Of a stretch of 64,000 nt of DNA, positions 26,371 to 35,809 are shown piece after piece (within the stretch, counting starts at the first letter, position 1; each line of letters begins with the position of its first letter). The notes under the pieces were generated by a model that saw only the letters and a list, made by a program, of their open reading frames with translations, made no database searches and was not told the DNA's origin. The translations under genes were made by a program, and so were the position numbers. This DNA comes from Methanolobus mangrovi. Its GTDB lineage: Archaea; Halobacteriota; Methanosarcinia; Methanosarcinales; Methanosarcinaceae. Location: NCBI RefSeq assembly GCF_031312535.1, contig NZ_CP133594.1, forward strand, positions 248,001 to 312,000, in the 5' to 3' direction.

Positions 26371-28602
26371 TCAGTTTTTGATTTCAGAATCATTTTGGCA
26401 TTTTTTCAGCCGGACCCAGAATATACTGCCCTTTCCTGCAGGATTATCTTCAACGCCCACTGTTCCACCAAGAAGTTCAGCTATTTTTTTGACAATGGCA
26501 AGTCCAAGTCCACTGCCTTTCACACCTGTTTTGTTTACTCTTTTGAAACGGTCAAATACAAGCGGCTTTGCCTCATCTGATATTCCTTCTCCAAAATCAG
26601 TCACGGTTACTTTCCACTGATAGTTGGAGTCGATGACATCTACGAAAATTCTTGTATTTTCCGGGCTGTACTTTATGGCATTCGATATATAATTAGAAAA
26701 TATCTCTTCGACAATAGGATTAAGCATGGCGAAACAACTGTCGCTTACTTTCAATTCAATTTCCATATTCTTTTCCAGAAGGTGCTGGTCGAATTGCTCT
26801 ATCACACTTATCAGGATGGTTTTTATGTCCATTCTGGCAACATTCAGCTCATCAATGGATTCCAATTTAGCAAATTGGGCAGCTGTCTCTATCATTTCAA
26901 TAAGCTTGTTATTGTTCTTTTGTATATTCGCGACATATTTTGCTTTTGTGGGATCATCTTCCATCTCATAAAGCAATTCTAAATATCCTTTTATGTTCCC
27001 TGCAGGATTGAGTATATCATGGCGCATTATATCTGTGAACAGGTCCTTTAGCTCATTTGAACGGAGAAGCTCTTCTTCGACTCTCTTTCTCTCGTCAAGA
27101 TCCATTGTAGTTCCTGTGAACCTGAAAGGTTCATTGTTTTTGTCCCACTCTGTCAACTTCCCTCTGGCAAGTATCCACTGCCACTTTCCTTTGCTATTCC
27201 TCACCCTGAATTCAGACTCTAAGAAAGGTGTTTTTCCTTGCAGGTGCTTATTGATATTTTCCTGTACTATTTTAAGGTCGTCCGGGTAGGTTAGCTTTCT
27301 CCAGCTTTCAATGTTACCTTCGATGTCTGCCAGGTCATATCCCATCATTTCGGCCCAACGTTCATCGTACATGACTTCATTTGTCTTGAGGTTCCAGTCC
27401 CATGTTCCAAGATTTGCACCTTCAAGTGCCAGTTGCATAACTTCTTTTGTCTTTGCAAGTATGCTTTCAATATCTCTGCGTTTTGTGATGTCACGTACAA
27501 TTGCAAGGGCATAATTATACTGGTTAAGGGTGGAAAAAGTGACGTTTATTTCAGCATGTAATATGCTTCCGTCTTTTCTTGTCAGTATTTTATTTGGTTC
27601 AAGATAACTGTTTCCAAAAAGGTTCCGAAGGTCATTCTCCCAGAAATTATCATTGAAAAGTGAGTGGATATCGTGTTTTTCCATACTGAGGATCTCATCT
27701 CTGGTGTACCCAAGTTCCTGGCATGCAGTTTCATTTACATCTATGATGATGTTCTTTTCCATATCAATAACAAAGATGAAGTCATTAGATCTGTTTATCA
27801 GATTCTTGAAAAGGGCTATGTCTTTGAGGAATGACCTATGATTCAATGCCATGCTTATAAGTTCTGAAACCACTTTCAGCGTCTGGGAGTATTCCTGGAA
27901 ACAGGCATCAGCCATGTTATCATTTTCGATGCTGATGAAACCTATTGATTCACCATTTGATTCCACCGGTATTATCAAGAGGGACTGTAATCCTCCTGAA
28001 AATATGCTATTCCTTTCTCTGTCTGCATTTTCGCGAAGTTTAGTGTCTTTTGAGATAAAGATTATTTCTTTTTTCTTCAGTTTCTCTTTTATCCATGGAA
28101 AGTTTGAAAAGCCTGCATTTTCAAAGATGCTTTTCTGATTCTGATGTTTGTTCCATTGGTGTGATATGTAGGGGTTACTGTTATTTTTATACAGGAATAG
28201 GGTACTTTTTTCAGAATCACAGAGCGTGGCCGTTTTCTGTAAAGCTTCATGTATGGTGCCGTCAATGTCTTTTGGAGTGATGAACATCGATATGAGTGAA
28301 GATATCATTACCTCTATCTTTGCGTTGCGTTTTACAAGGTATTCAAGTTCTTCACGTTTTGTGTCCAGTTCAGTAATCTTTGTTTCCAGCTCTATGTTCT
28401 TTTTTTCAATATGGCTACTGGCATAGATTATGGCTATGAATGTGAATCCTATCAAAACCGAACTGATTACTATGGAACTTGTATCCTTTGAAATTATGAA
28501 TGGTGCAAGTAATACGAATCCTAATATACAAACAATCAAAAGAAATACGGTATTTGCAACACCTGTTATTTTCATATTCTTTATCGTATGTTCACTTTTC
28601 AT
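26371..28602 (-). CDS. Membrane GAF-PAS-PAS histidine kinase
   Basis: 743 aa. Two N-terminal membrane helices (about 12-36 and 42-62), a coiled coil (about 65-95), a GAF domain (about 95-255), two PAS domains (about 265-380 and 390-510), then a kinase core whose phospho-His lies in DIMRHDILNPAGNI, a variant HisKA common in methanogens. HATPase motifs NAIKYSPENT, DFGEGIS and GSGLGLAIV are intact. The GAF domain lacks an obvious haem-ligand clue. No adjacent response regulator; it is divergent from the AAA ATPase gene. Confidence 0.9.
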   Translation of the reverse strand: MKSEHTIKNMKITGVANTVFLLIVCILGFVLLAPFIISKDTSSIVISSVLIGFTFIAIIYASSHIEKKNIELETKITELDTKREELEYLVKRNAKIEVMISSLISMFITPKDIDGTIHEALQKTATLCDSEKSTLFLYKNNSNPYISHQWNKHQNQKSIFENAGFSNFPWIKEKLKKKEIIFISKDTKLRENADRERNSIFSGGLQSLLIIPVESNGESIGFISIENDNMADACFQEYSQTLKVVSELISMALNHRSFLKDIALFKNLINRSNDFIFVIDMEKNIIIDVNETACQELGYTRDEILSMEKHDIHSLFNDNFWENDLRNLFGNSYLEPNKILTRKDGSILHAEINVTFSTLNQYNYALAIVRDITKRRDIESILAKTKEVMQLALEGANLGTWDWNLKTNEVMYDERWAEMMGYDLADIEGNIESWRKLTYPDDLKIVQENINKHLQGKTPFLESEFRVRNSKGKWQWILARGKLTEWDKNNEPFRFTGTTMDLDERKRVEEELLRSNELKDLFTDIMRHDILNPAGNIKGYLELLYEMEDDPTKAKYVANIQKNNNKLIEMIETAAQFAKLESIDELNVARMDIKTILISVIEQFDQHLLEKNMEIELKVSDSCFAMLNPIVEEIFSNYISNAIKYSPENTRIFVDVIDSNYQWKVTVTDFGEGISDEAKPLVFDRFKRVNKTGVKGSGLGLAIVKKIAELLGGTVGVEDNPAGKGSIFWVRLKKCQNDSEIKN

Positions 28603-28744
28603 CCTACTAAATATATTGTTTTAATTAGTATATTTATGATTCGTTTGTATATTATGGGGTTTAAATTTGTTGTTCGTTCCGAAACCTTTAAGGGTTAGAT
28701 TTAATAGTTTCCTTAATTCATTTAGTTATTAGAAGAAAAAAGAG

Positions 28745-29872
28745 ATGATATTTATAGTACGGACCGCCCAGAAAACTAGCTCTAAATCTACTCGTGAATC
28801 AAATACAGAACCTGCAGAGTGTACAGCAGAGTTCCTTGTCATGGAGCCGGCAGGTTATCCTATGGCCAGTGTCCTTGATGAGTACCCTGAGATCACAGAT
28901 CCTGGTGTTTTTGAACATTATGCCAGAGAACAGTGGAAAGGTTACAAGGCGCATAAAGGTGATTATCTTTTTGACCGCCGCATGTATCCTGATTTTGCTT
29001 ACAAGGTTGCCGATGTTGAACCTCCAGGTTCGGTCATCGGGCAGAATACTCGTATTATTGTCAGGGATACGGTTGCGGGTAATGTTCCTACAATAGAGTT
29101 TAGAAGTGATGTTACCTTTGATGATGTCATAGGTCAGCAAAATGCGCGTAAGAAATGTAAACTGATAGAACGCTTTCTGGAAGCACCTGACAAATTTGGT
29201 AAATGGGCACCACGAAATGTCCTCTTTTACGGACCATCCGGTACTGGCAAGACCATGCTTGCAAAAGCACTGGCAAATAAAGCTCATGTGCCCATTATTC
29301 CTGTAAAGGCTACGGAACTAATCGGTGAATTCGTAGGTGAAGGCGCCCGACAGATACATCAGTTGTATGAGCGGGCACAGGAAATGGCACCATGTATCCT
29401 TTTCATCGATGAACTGGACGCCATTGCTCTTGATCGCAGGCATCAGGAATTGCGTGGGGACGTTGCAGAGATCGTGAATGCACTGCTTACGGAGATGGAC
29501 GGTATTGTCGAGCGTCCGGGTGTATGCACAATTGGGGCTACTAACCGTACTGATACGATAGACCCTGCTGTAAGGAGTAGATTTGAAGAAGAGATCGAGT
29601 TCACGCTGCCTGATGAAAAAGAGCGTCTTGAAATTCTGGAGTCTAATATAGAAACCTTCCCCATCCCTGCAAAAGGTGTTGACCTTAAGGCAATAGCGAA
29701 GATGACTGGGGGACTTTCCGGAAGGGATCTTGTTGGCAAAGTTCTTAAGACTGCACTTCACAATGTTATCATAGAGGACAGGGAATTCGTATCTGCTGAA
29801 GATTTGCTTGCTTCAGTCAAGAAACTGAAGAATATCCCACAGCCATCAAATTCCGACAGGATGTACATTTAA
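28745..29872 (+). CDS. Single-domain AAA ATPase
   Basis: 375-aa AAA protein. Residues about 1-125 form a non-ATPase N-terminal region with a conserved-looking DYLFDRRMYPDFAYKVAD and a short beta segment; the AAA module follows with Walker A GPSGTGKT (about 163-170), Walker B ILFIDELDAIA, sensor 1 GATNRTD and arginine finger RSRFEEE. It resembles Cdc48/PAN-like proteases' AAA modules but has no second AAA domain, no HbYX tail (it ends RMYI) and no protease domain. The small gene at 29911 follows by 38 nt; the pair may work together (inference). Confidence 0.85.
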   Translation: MIFIVRTAQKTSSKSTRESNTEPAECTAEFLVMEPAGYPMASVLDEYPEITDPGVFEHYAREQWKGYKAHKGDYLFDRRMYPDFAYKVADVEPPGSVIGQNTRIIVRDTVAGNVPTIEFRSDVTFDDVIGQQNARKKCKLIERFLEAPDKFGKWAPRNVLFYGPSGTGKTMLAKALANKAHVPIIPVKATELIGEFVGEGARQIHQLYERAQEMAPCILFIDELDAIALDRRHQELRGDVAEIVNALLTEMDGIVERPGVCTIGATNRTDTIDPAVRSRFEEEIEFTLPDEKERLEILESNIETFPIPAKGVDLKAIAKMTGGLSGRDLVGKVLKTALHNVIIEDREFVSAEDLLASVKKLKNIPQPSNSDRMYI

Positions 29873-29910
29873 GCATATCTTTTTAAACCTGGCAAATATA
29901 TCGGTGGACT

Positions 29911-30177
29911 ATGTCTGAAGTAAATGAGTCTGACAGATTTGAATGCGTTGTCGTTAATGTGATTGACTCCCTTATATGGAAAGGAGTCGTCGTCCAGGAG
30001 ATCGAATCTGGAGGTCGTGTGTATTTCGGAAAGGTCAAAGCAGAAGGTTTTAATTATGGCCCTGGTGACATTCTTTATATAGGTGTGAAAACCCTTCCTT
30101 ATGAACTTGAAGAAATGACCATGGAAGTTTCCCTCTACGATGCTGACAACCAGCGGCTTGACTGGACCTTCCTTTAA
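29911..30177 (+). CDS. Hypothetical 88-aa protein
   Basis: Unrecognised, acidic, soluble, mostly beta by eye (VVNVIDSLIWKGVVVQEIES, VYFGKVKAEGFNYGPGD), with no cysteine cluster or membrane segment. A GGTGG site precedes the ATG, and a TATA-like CTTTTTAAA (about 29878-29886) allows its own promoter. It sits behind the AAA ATPase gene; a role as its partner is only suggested by position. Confidence 0.65.
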   Translation: MSEVNESDRFECVVVNVIDSLIWKGVVVQEIESGGRVYFGKVKAEGFNYGPGDILYIGVKTLPYELEEMTMEVSLYDADNQRLDWTFL

Positions 30178-30212
30178 GTTTTATTTTTTATATCTTATAT
30201 CTTATTCTTAAT

Positions 30213-31133
30213 TCATTTTTTATCCTTGTATGGGATGTCAAGTTCCATCATGTCCTCGGCGACAACCACTTTTTCGAAAATATCTTTAGCTTCTTCAAAT
30301 AGCTGACTTGCATCATCTGAATATCTGGAGCTTATATGTGTAAGTACGAGTCTCAGCACATTTGCTTCCTTTGCCAGAGCCGCAGCCTCCTGCGCAGTTG
30401 AATGCATAGACTCAATTGCCCATTCCTGCTGGTCGCTTGCAAGTGTGGAATCGTGTATAAGGAGGTCTGCATCCTTACTGGCTTCAAGTATGGCTTTACA
30501 GGGCCGGGTATCTCCTGTGTAAACTATTTTCCTTCCGGGGCGCCCATCTCCCACTACATCTTTTGAGTGGATTAATTTGCCATCTACTTCTACGGATTCT
30601 CCTCGATGAAGTTTGGAAAAGAGTGGTCCTGGTTGAACTCCAAGATCGATGGCTTTCTGGCGGTTGAACTTTCCTATTCGTTCATTCTCTATGAGGGCAT
30701 ATCCCAAACTGGGTATGCTGTGTTCTGTTTTTAAGGCCATTATGGAATATTCATCCCGTTTGATGATATCTCCCGGATTCAGGTCAATGGCATCGATCTC
30801 AAAACGCAGTTTATAGTAGCCAAGTGCACTGAGTATTTTGGCGAATTCATGAACCCAGTGGGGGCCATAGATTTTCAATGGCTCAGTTCTTCCATGGAAT
30901 GACATTGTCTGTATGAGTCCAGGGATCCCAAGTATATGGTCTGCATGGAAGTGTGTTATGAATATGGAGGATAATGCTTTCATTCCGGTCTTAGCCCGCA
31001 TCATCTGTTGTTGTGTTCCTTCTCCACAATCAAAGAGCATCAGCTCGCCTTCACGGTTGACCATAATGGCCGATGGATTGCGTTCAGGTGTTGGGAGTGA
31101 ACCTCCAGTTCCAAGAAATGTTACGCGAAGCAT
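30213..31133 (-). CDS. rnz: Ribonuclease Z
   Basis: 306-aa tRNA 3' endonuclease of the short RNase Z type. Metallo-beta-lactamase motif HFHADHILG (about 61-69), further zinc ligands in KTEHSIPSLGY, YTGDTRP and a His near LTHISSRY; an exosite arm lies between about 140 and 200. It trims pre-tRNA 3' ends, relevant for the tRNA-Ala at 59582, which has no encoded CCA. Confidence 0.93.
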   Translation of the reverse strand: MLRVTFLGTGGSLPTPERNPSAIMVNREGELMLFDCGEGTQQQMMRAKTGMKALSSIFITHFHADHILGIPGLIQTMSFHGRTEPLKIYGPHWVHEFAKILSALGYYKLRFEIDAIDLNPGDIIKRDEYSIMALKTEHSIPSLGYALIENERIGKFNRQKAIDLGVQPGPLFSKLHRGESVEVDGKLIHSKDVVGDGRPGRKIVYTGDTRPCKAILEASKDADLLIHDSTLASDQQEWAIESMHSTAQEAAALAKEANVLRLVLTHISSRYSDDASQLFEEAKDIFEKVVVAEDMMELDIPYKDKK

Positions 31134-31366
31134 AGCTCTATATAAGTGTTATAATTATTTATGAATTGTCTATACTTGATAGTTGGCAATGGCAAATTGT
31201 ATCTATATTGCTTTCTATTTTCTGTGTGAGTGCCGTTATGAAACCACTCGAAAACTTCATATAGCATCTTATTATTAAAGGAACGTCCATAAATCATACC
31301 AGATTTAAACAGAATTCCTAATGGTAATTCATTCACAATTATATAACAATCATAAGAGGATATATC

Positions 31367-31741
31367 ATGAAATGGCAAGGCAGATCTAGAAGGAAATACA
31401 CAGGTGCTAAAGTTAAAACGGCTCGTGGTAAGAGGAAATTCGAGCTTGGTCGTGAATCAGCTGATACTCACATTAACGAGACAAAGAGGAAGAACGTTGC
31501 AACCAGAGGCGGAAACAGGAAAGTAAGGCTACTCCAGTGCAATGTTGCAAACGTAACTGACTCACAGGGTAAGACTCAGACCGCAAGCATAGAGACCGTA
31601 ACCGGAAATGCTGCAAATGGGCACTACATCAGGCGTAACATTCTTACAAAGGGTTCCATTATCAAGACATCTATTGGTAATGCAAAGATCACAAGCCGTC
31701 CAGGTCAGGATGGTGTAGTGAACGCAGTATTGCTCGAATAA
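31367..31741 (+). CDS. rps8e: 30S ribosomal protein S8e
   Basis: 124 aa, archaeal S8e: [19 protein letters not shown] start, [13 protein letters not shown] core and a C-terminal [18 protein letters not shown]. An AGAGGATATATC region before the ATG offers a weak ribosome site, and TATA-like sequence (AATTATATAAC) lies about 30 nt upstream. Confidence 0.95.
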   Translation: MKWQGRSRRKYTGAKVKTARGKRKFELGRESADTHINETKRKNVATRGGNRKVRLLQCNVANVTDSQGKTQTASIETVTGNAANGHYIRRNILTKGSIIKTSIGNAKITSRPGQDGVVNAVLLE

Positions 31742-31768
31742 TCGAGCATTTTTTTTTTATTTTTTAAT
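31742..31768 (+). terminator. Poly-T terminator after S8e
   Basis: A TCGAGCA segment repeated in opposite sense around the stop (CTCGA ... TCGAG) is followed by ten Ts and a second T-rich run, a typical archaeal terminator. Confidence 0.6.
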
Positions 31769-31799
31769 TTGTTCGTCTGGTATTATGGGGTTGCTATAT

Positions 31800-32291
31800 A
31801 TGGATGATAAAACTCGTCATATTCTGGAATGCCTTGAAGAAGATGCAAGGACAAGTCATGAGAAAATCGCAGCTATGACAGGGCTTACTGTCGATGGGGT
31901 TAGTAAAAGGGTAAAAGAACTCGAAGATGCTGGCGTGATTCGTAAGTACAAGACTGTCATTGATTGGGATATGGCAGGTGACGAGTATGTCTACGCAGTC
32001 ATCGAGCTGAAAGTGACCCTTGAGAGGAAACTCGGCTACCAGGATCTTGTTGAACGCTTGTACAAGTTCCCTGAAGTGCGCTCTGTAAGGCTGCTCTCAG
32101 GACAATATGATCTCTCACTTACCGTTTCAGGCAAGTCTATGAAGGAAGTTGCTTTCTTTGTTGCAGAGAAGATCTCCACTCTTGAACAGGTTCAGCATAC
32201 AACAACTCATTTTGTCCTGAAGACCTATAAGGAGGATGGCGTTATCCTCTACGAGCAGGACCATGTTACACGTTTACTGGTGACTCCCTGA
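31800..32291 (+). CDS. Lrp/AsnC-family transcriptional regulator
   Basis: About 163 aa: N-terminal HTH (MDDKTRHILECLEEDARTS, GLTVDGVSKRVKELEDAGVI) and C-terminal RAM effector domain (VYAVIELKV, VRSVRLLSGQYDLSLTV). ATG 31800 has a GGGG site about 9 nt upstream; the ATG at 31785 does not. It lies 31 nt before an aminotransferase in the same direction, so it likely controls it and senses an amino acid. Confidence 0.9.
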   Translation: MDDKTRHILECLEEDARTSHEKIAAMTGLTVDGVSKRVKELEDAGVIRKYKTVIDWDMAGDEYVYAVIELKVTLERKLGYQDLVERLYKFPEVRSVRLLSGQYDLSLTVSGKSMKEVAFFVAEKISTLEQVQHTTTHFVLKTYKEDGVILYEQDHVTRLLVTP

Positions 32292-32322
32292 TTAGAGTCA
32301 TATCATACAGGATGTATAATAT

Positions 32323-33498
32323 ATGAGAAAGGCATGCAACTCTTCGGAATTTGTAGCGGATGTTATGAAGAAAGTCCCTCCATCGGGCATACGTCGCTAT
32401 TTTGATCTTGCATCAGAGATAGATGACGTGATCTCTCTTGGTGTAGGTGAACCTGATTATGTTACTCCGTGGCATATTAGAGAAGCGTGTATCCATTCCC
32501 TTGAATGTGGTGAAACCTCATATACTTCCAATTATGGTCTTATTGAACTGAGGGAAGAGATCTCAAATCTCTTTTCCACAAAGTACGGTGTTGATTACAA
32601 CCCTGCTTCCGAGATATTGGTAACTTCAGGTGTCAGTGAAGCTCTTGATGTTGCAATCCGTGCCATCACCAATCCTGGTGATGAGATCATTGTAGTCCAG
32701 CCTTCATATGTAGCCTATGTGCCTTCTGTGATGTTTGCAGGTGGCGTGCCTGTAATTGTTTCAACGAAGCTGGAGAATAATTTCAAACTGACTGCCGAGG
32801 AGCTTGAATCTGCTATTACAGACAAGACCAAGGCTGTTATTATCAATTATCCTAACAATCCTACCGGTGCCACAATGGGCAGGGAGGATTTTGAGGCTAT
32901 CGCGGATGTTGTCTGCGAGCATGACATAATGGTCATATCCGACGAGGTCTATGACTGCCTTACATACAACGGTGGACACACCTGTTTCTCCTCACTTGAA
33001 GGAATGCGTGACAGGACCATCCTGTTGAATGGTTTTTCCAAAGCATACGCAATGACTGGTTTTAGGATGGCATATGCAATGGCTAATCCGAAGATCATCA
33101 GTGCTATGATGCTGATACACCAGTATTCCATGCTCTGTGCTCCAATCACGGCACAGATAGGAGCCATAGAAGCCCTCAAGAACGGCACAAATGAAATGGA
33201 AAAGATGGTCCGTGACTATGATCGTCGCAGACACCTTATCATAAGTGGCCTGAACAAGATAGGGCTCGACTGTTTCGAGCCAAAGGGCGCATTCTATGCT
33301 TTCCCTTCCATAAAGAACACTGGCTTAACTTCCGACCAGTTCGCAGAACGTCTGCTGAACGAGCAGAAGGTCGTCACAATCCCAGGTAATGTGTTCGGTG
33401 AAGCTGGCACAGGTTTCCTCAGGTGCTCATATGCAACTTCCAGAGAAGAAATTGAAAAGGCACTGGAACGTATCGGGGCTTTTGTTGATAGTCTGTGA
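32323..33498 (+). CDS. Class I/II PLP aminotransferase
   Basis: 391-aa fold-type I aminotransferase (aspartate/tyrosine/aromatic group). Family signatures: SLGVGEPDYVTPWHIREA, NYPNNPTGA, SDEVYDCL and the PLP-binding Lys in NGFSKAYAMTGFR (about 236), then CSYATSREEIEKAL. The acceptor specificity cannot be set from sequence. It follows an Lrp-type regulator and ends at a strong terminator. Confidence 0.9.
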   Translation: MRKACNSSEFVADVMKKVPPSGIRRYFDLASEIDDVISLGVGEPDYVTPWHIREACIHSLECGETSYTSNYGLIELREEISNLFSTKYGVDYNPASEILVTSGVSEALDVAIRAITNPGDEIIVVQPSYVAYVPSVMFAGGVPVIVSTKLENNFKLTAEELESAITDKTKAVIINYPNNPTGATMGREDFEAIADVVCEHDIMVISDEVYDCLTYNGGHTCFSSLEGMRDRTILLNGFSKAYAMTGFRMAYAMANPKIISAMMLIHQYSMLCAPITAQIGAIEALKNGTNEMEKMVRDYDRRRHLIISGLNKIGLDCFEPKGAFYAFPSIKNTGLTSDQFAERLLNEQKVVTIPGNVFGEAGTGFLRCSYATSREEIEKALERIGAFVDSL

Positions 33499-33520
33499 AA
33501 CGGGCTTATTTTTGATTTGT

Positions 33521-33545
33521 AATGGAATTTTTAATTCCATTTTTT
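33521..33545 (+). terminator. Hairpin terminator after aminotransferase
   Basis: Perfect 8-bp stem AATGGAAT (33521-33528) and ATTCCATT (33534-33541) with a 5-nt loop, ending in a T run. Confidence 0.7.
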
Positions 33546-33970
33546 AGGTTGTATAGTGATATTTTGCTCGTAAATTCTATTTATTAGCTTAATTTCATTT
33601 AAGTCTCTCTTTAAATCCACAATCTCATAATTATGAGTCTCATTATATTGTTCAATGTAGATATATTTAAGTAGTAACAACAAATAGTTGAAATTGTAGT
33701 CACAGAATCTGGGATTCAGTTTCTGCTGACTAATTGGTGGTACGATGTGTTTCATCGGAAAAAGCTGAAGTAAAAAACGCATCATAATTAACAGGACGTG
33801 GATGGATTCCCTCAGCACTCAATTCATATCTCTCCCAAAAAAAGCTTTTGCCCACGTTCTGTTCTTCAGCATATTTTGTTTCATTCTAACCACTGAGTAG
33901 CATAGCAACTCATCATCTTATTTTGTTAGTAAAAAGTTGAACTGAAGAAAAATATGGCTGAATATTATTA
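33546..33970. other. Gene-poor spacer between aminotransferase and corrinoid protein
   Basis: About 425 nt, AT-rich. A 95-codon minus-strand frame (33531-33818) overlaps the terminator, lacks a ribosome site and resembles nothing I know. I see no RNA gene, repeat or mobile element. It may hold gene remnants. Confidence 0.45.
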
Positions 33971-34678
33971 TCAATGAGATGCATTAACAGCAAGAAGTTC
34001 TTTTGGAGGACATTCATTTCTCTTTTTAGATCCTAAAATCATATTCACTTTCCTCACAACATCTGATGCATCACTTCCATAAATATCTGCACCAATTGCC
34101 TGAGCCCATTCGGGGGTTACAGGAGTACCGCCAACCACTGTTTTCAATGAATCACGAATCCCTGCTTCCTTTAGTTCTTTCTCAAGGGTTAGCTGGTTAG
34201 TCATTGTTATTGTCATCAACGCAGATGTAGCTACAATATCCGGGTGTATGCTCATCGATTTTTCAATAAAAGTTTCCACCGGTACGTCAACGCCAAGATT
34301 AATGACTTCATATCCATCTATCTGAAGGGATGTTGCAACGATATCCTTACCAATTGAATGTATGTCTCCTTCAATAGTTCCAATAATAACAGTACCTTTA
34401 GATTTCATGTCAGAAAGCATGTTTTCCTTTGAGGGTATTAGTACTCTGACCCCAGCTTCCATAGCCTCAGCGGCTGCGATCATGTGGGGCAGGAATATTT
34501 TACCTTCCTTGAACATTTCTTCTATCCGGTTGATGCCTGCATAGAATCCCTCTTCAATCACATATTCTGGTTCGATTCCTGCTTCAAGTGCTTCCATTGC
34601 AACATTCTGTGCCATGACGTCATTGAGTGTCATGATGGCTTCTATGGCCTTCTTAATAATATTGTCTCTTGCTAGCAC
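33971..34678 (-). CDS. Methylamine-type corrinoid protein (orphan)
   Basis: About 235 aa. N-terminal helical cap (about 10-90), then the B12-binding Rossmann domain with the cobalt-ligand motif GDIHSIGKDIV (about 115), TSALMTITM and VVGGTPVTPEW. This is the MtbC/MttC/MtmC corrinoid family that takes a methyl group from a methylamine methyltransferase. No methyltransferase or activation gene adjoins, and no in-frame amber codon is seen. Start codon is uncertain: GTG 34678 or TTG 34684, both downstream of a GAGAAG stretch. Confidence 0.85.
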   Translation of the reverse strand: MLARDNIIKKAIEAIMTLNDVMAQNVAMEALEAGIEPEYVIEEGFYAGINRIEEMFKEGKIFLPHMIAAAEAMEAGVRVLIPSKENMLSDMKSKGTVIIGTIEGDIHSIGKDIVATSLQIDGYEVINLGVDVPVETFIEKSMSIHPDIVATSALMTITMTNQLTLEKELKEAGIRDSLKTVVGGTPVTPEWAQAIGADIYGSDASDVVRKVNMILGSKKRNECPPKELLAVNASH

Positions 34679-34684
34679 TTGCAA

Positions 34685-35150
34685 TCACTTCTCTGGATTA
34701 TTGAAAGTTCTGCCCGCATTTCAATGTGGGCAACAAGTAACTGTATTCCTTGTTGTACTATATATATTTTTTGAAGCAATGCTATTGGTGATAGTACATA
34801 AAGTGATCGGAATGTTAACGTCAGATTTCTTTTTACGTCATTATTCTGCAACTATCAAGAGTACGAATACTCATGTTCATAGGTAAAAACAAAAGCAATA
34901 GCCATTAAAGAGCACGAAGAAAATGATCTCATTGATTAGCGGGTGCCTTGATGTGCTGGATGACTTATTACTATTCTGTAAATGCGGTTATGCATTTTGA
35001 GAAATTAATGGGGGAAAAATATTTATTAAAAAAGTGTGTGGAAAAGTATCTGGACTTGATAATCATGTATCCATGTTTTATCGTCAGGACCTTTCCTTCG
35101 TATTCATGATCGGGTTTCGTGCCGACTTATGTTCTCACTGCAATCTTTAT
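34685..35150. other. Intergenic region upstream of the corrinoid gene
   Basis: About 465 nt. A minus-strand TATA box, read on the plus strand as ACTATATATATTTTTTG (about 34759-34775), lies roughly 80 nt upstream of the corrinoid gene. A CCCGCATTTCAATGTGGGC imperfect hairpin sits at about 34712-34730. Nothing else supported was found; a plus-strand open frame beginning at 35034 runs antisense to the winged-helix gene. Confidence 0.45.
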
Positions 35151-35544
35151 TCAGAAAGCTGTCAGTTCATAACCTTTTGCAGGCATGTTTGTAATTCCCG
35201 GATTTACTTCTGGACTTTCGCTCATAAAAGTCTCACTTATATCCGGTACGTTTTTCAAACCATACAGGCTTTGTCTTGCATCCTTGAAATAGAATCTTTC
35301 CTGCAGGAAATCCTCATCCTTCAGCCTGTTAAGCGCGTACCTGATGGTGCGGGGAGGGAGGTAGCTTTGTTCGGCTATCTCCTTTTGAGTCAGGAGGCCG
35401 CCGTATTCAAGCACCTTAAAGACAAGTTTTGCTGAAGGTGGCAGTCCTTCAATTGTTTTTCTCAGCTGTTTGTCTTTTGATGCTTCTTTATTCTTCTTTA
35501 TGTGTATTTTTTCTGCGTAGTTATCAACAAAAACGATCCCTCAT
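35151..35544 (-). pseudogene. Winged-helix regulator with apparent +1 frameshift
   Basis: The C-terminal 87 codons encode a clear winged HTH (GGLLTQKEIAEQSYLPP, RTIRYALNRLKDEDFL, then FKDARQSLYGL). The open frame continues upstream through DNYAEKIHIKKNKEAS and GLPPSAKLVFKVLEYGG but has no start codon. A GGAG site and ATG at 35544 begin MRDRF in another frame and hit TGA after six codons. Removing one base from the A5 run at 35529-35533 (T5 on the coding strand) joins them to MRDRFVDNYAEKIH. This is either a sequencing error or a real disruption. Confidence 0.6.
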
Positions 35545-35614
35545 TTTTATCACTCCATTTTATAAATTAAAGGTAAATGTTTCCATGATATTTCATGTCA
35601 ACTGAAATTTCACG

Positions 35615-35638
35615 ATTGTGAATTAACAATTGTGAATT
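35615..35638. repeat. Direct repeat ATTGTGAATT
   Basis: ATTGTGAATT occurs at 35615-35624 and 35629-35638, 14 nt apart, with an inverted TTCAC just upstream. It lies between the winged-helix gene and the TusA-like gene and could be a regulator site. The 35545-35809 gap otherwise holds no convincing gene. Confidence 0.4.
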
Positions 35639-35809
35639 GTATTTATCGTTTATAAAGATTTCGACACGTTTTCTAGGATCATGTATTCTGATTATCTTTT
35701 TTTTGGTGACCGGGTGGAAACGCATGGCCTTATTTGCCTCTATCTTAGTTTTTATATCAGTGCACGTGGAACTGTTTTCATTCAACTGATAATACTTAAA
35801 GGTGAAAAC

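Noticed and set aside
33531-33818. 95-codon minus-strand open frame
   Set aside because: Overlaps a terminator, no ribosome site, AT-driven composition, no recognisable motif.
35034-35435. 133-codon plus-strand open frame
   Set aside because: Antisense to the winged-helix gene, whose motifs are convincing.
35567-35785. 72-codon minus-strand frame upstream of the TusA-like gene
   Set aside because: No family resemblance or good start signal; it covers the likely promoter and direct repeats of the TusA-like gene.
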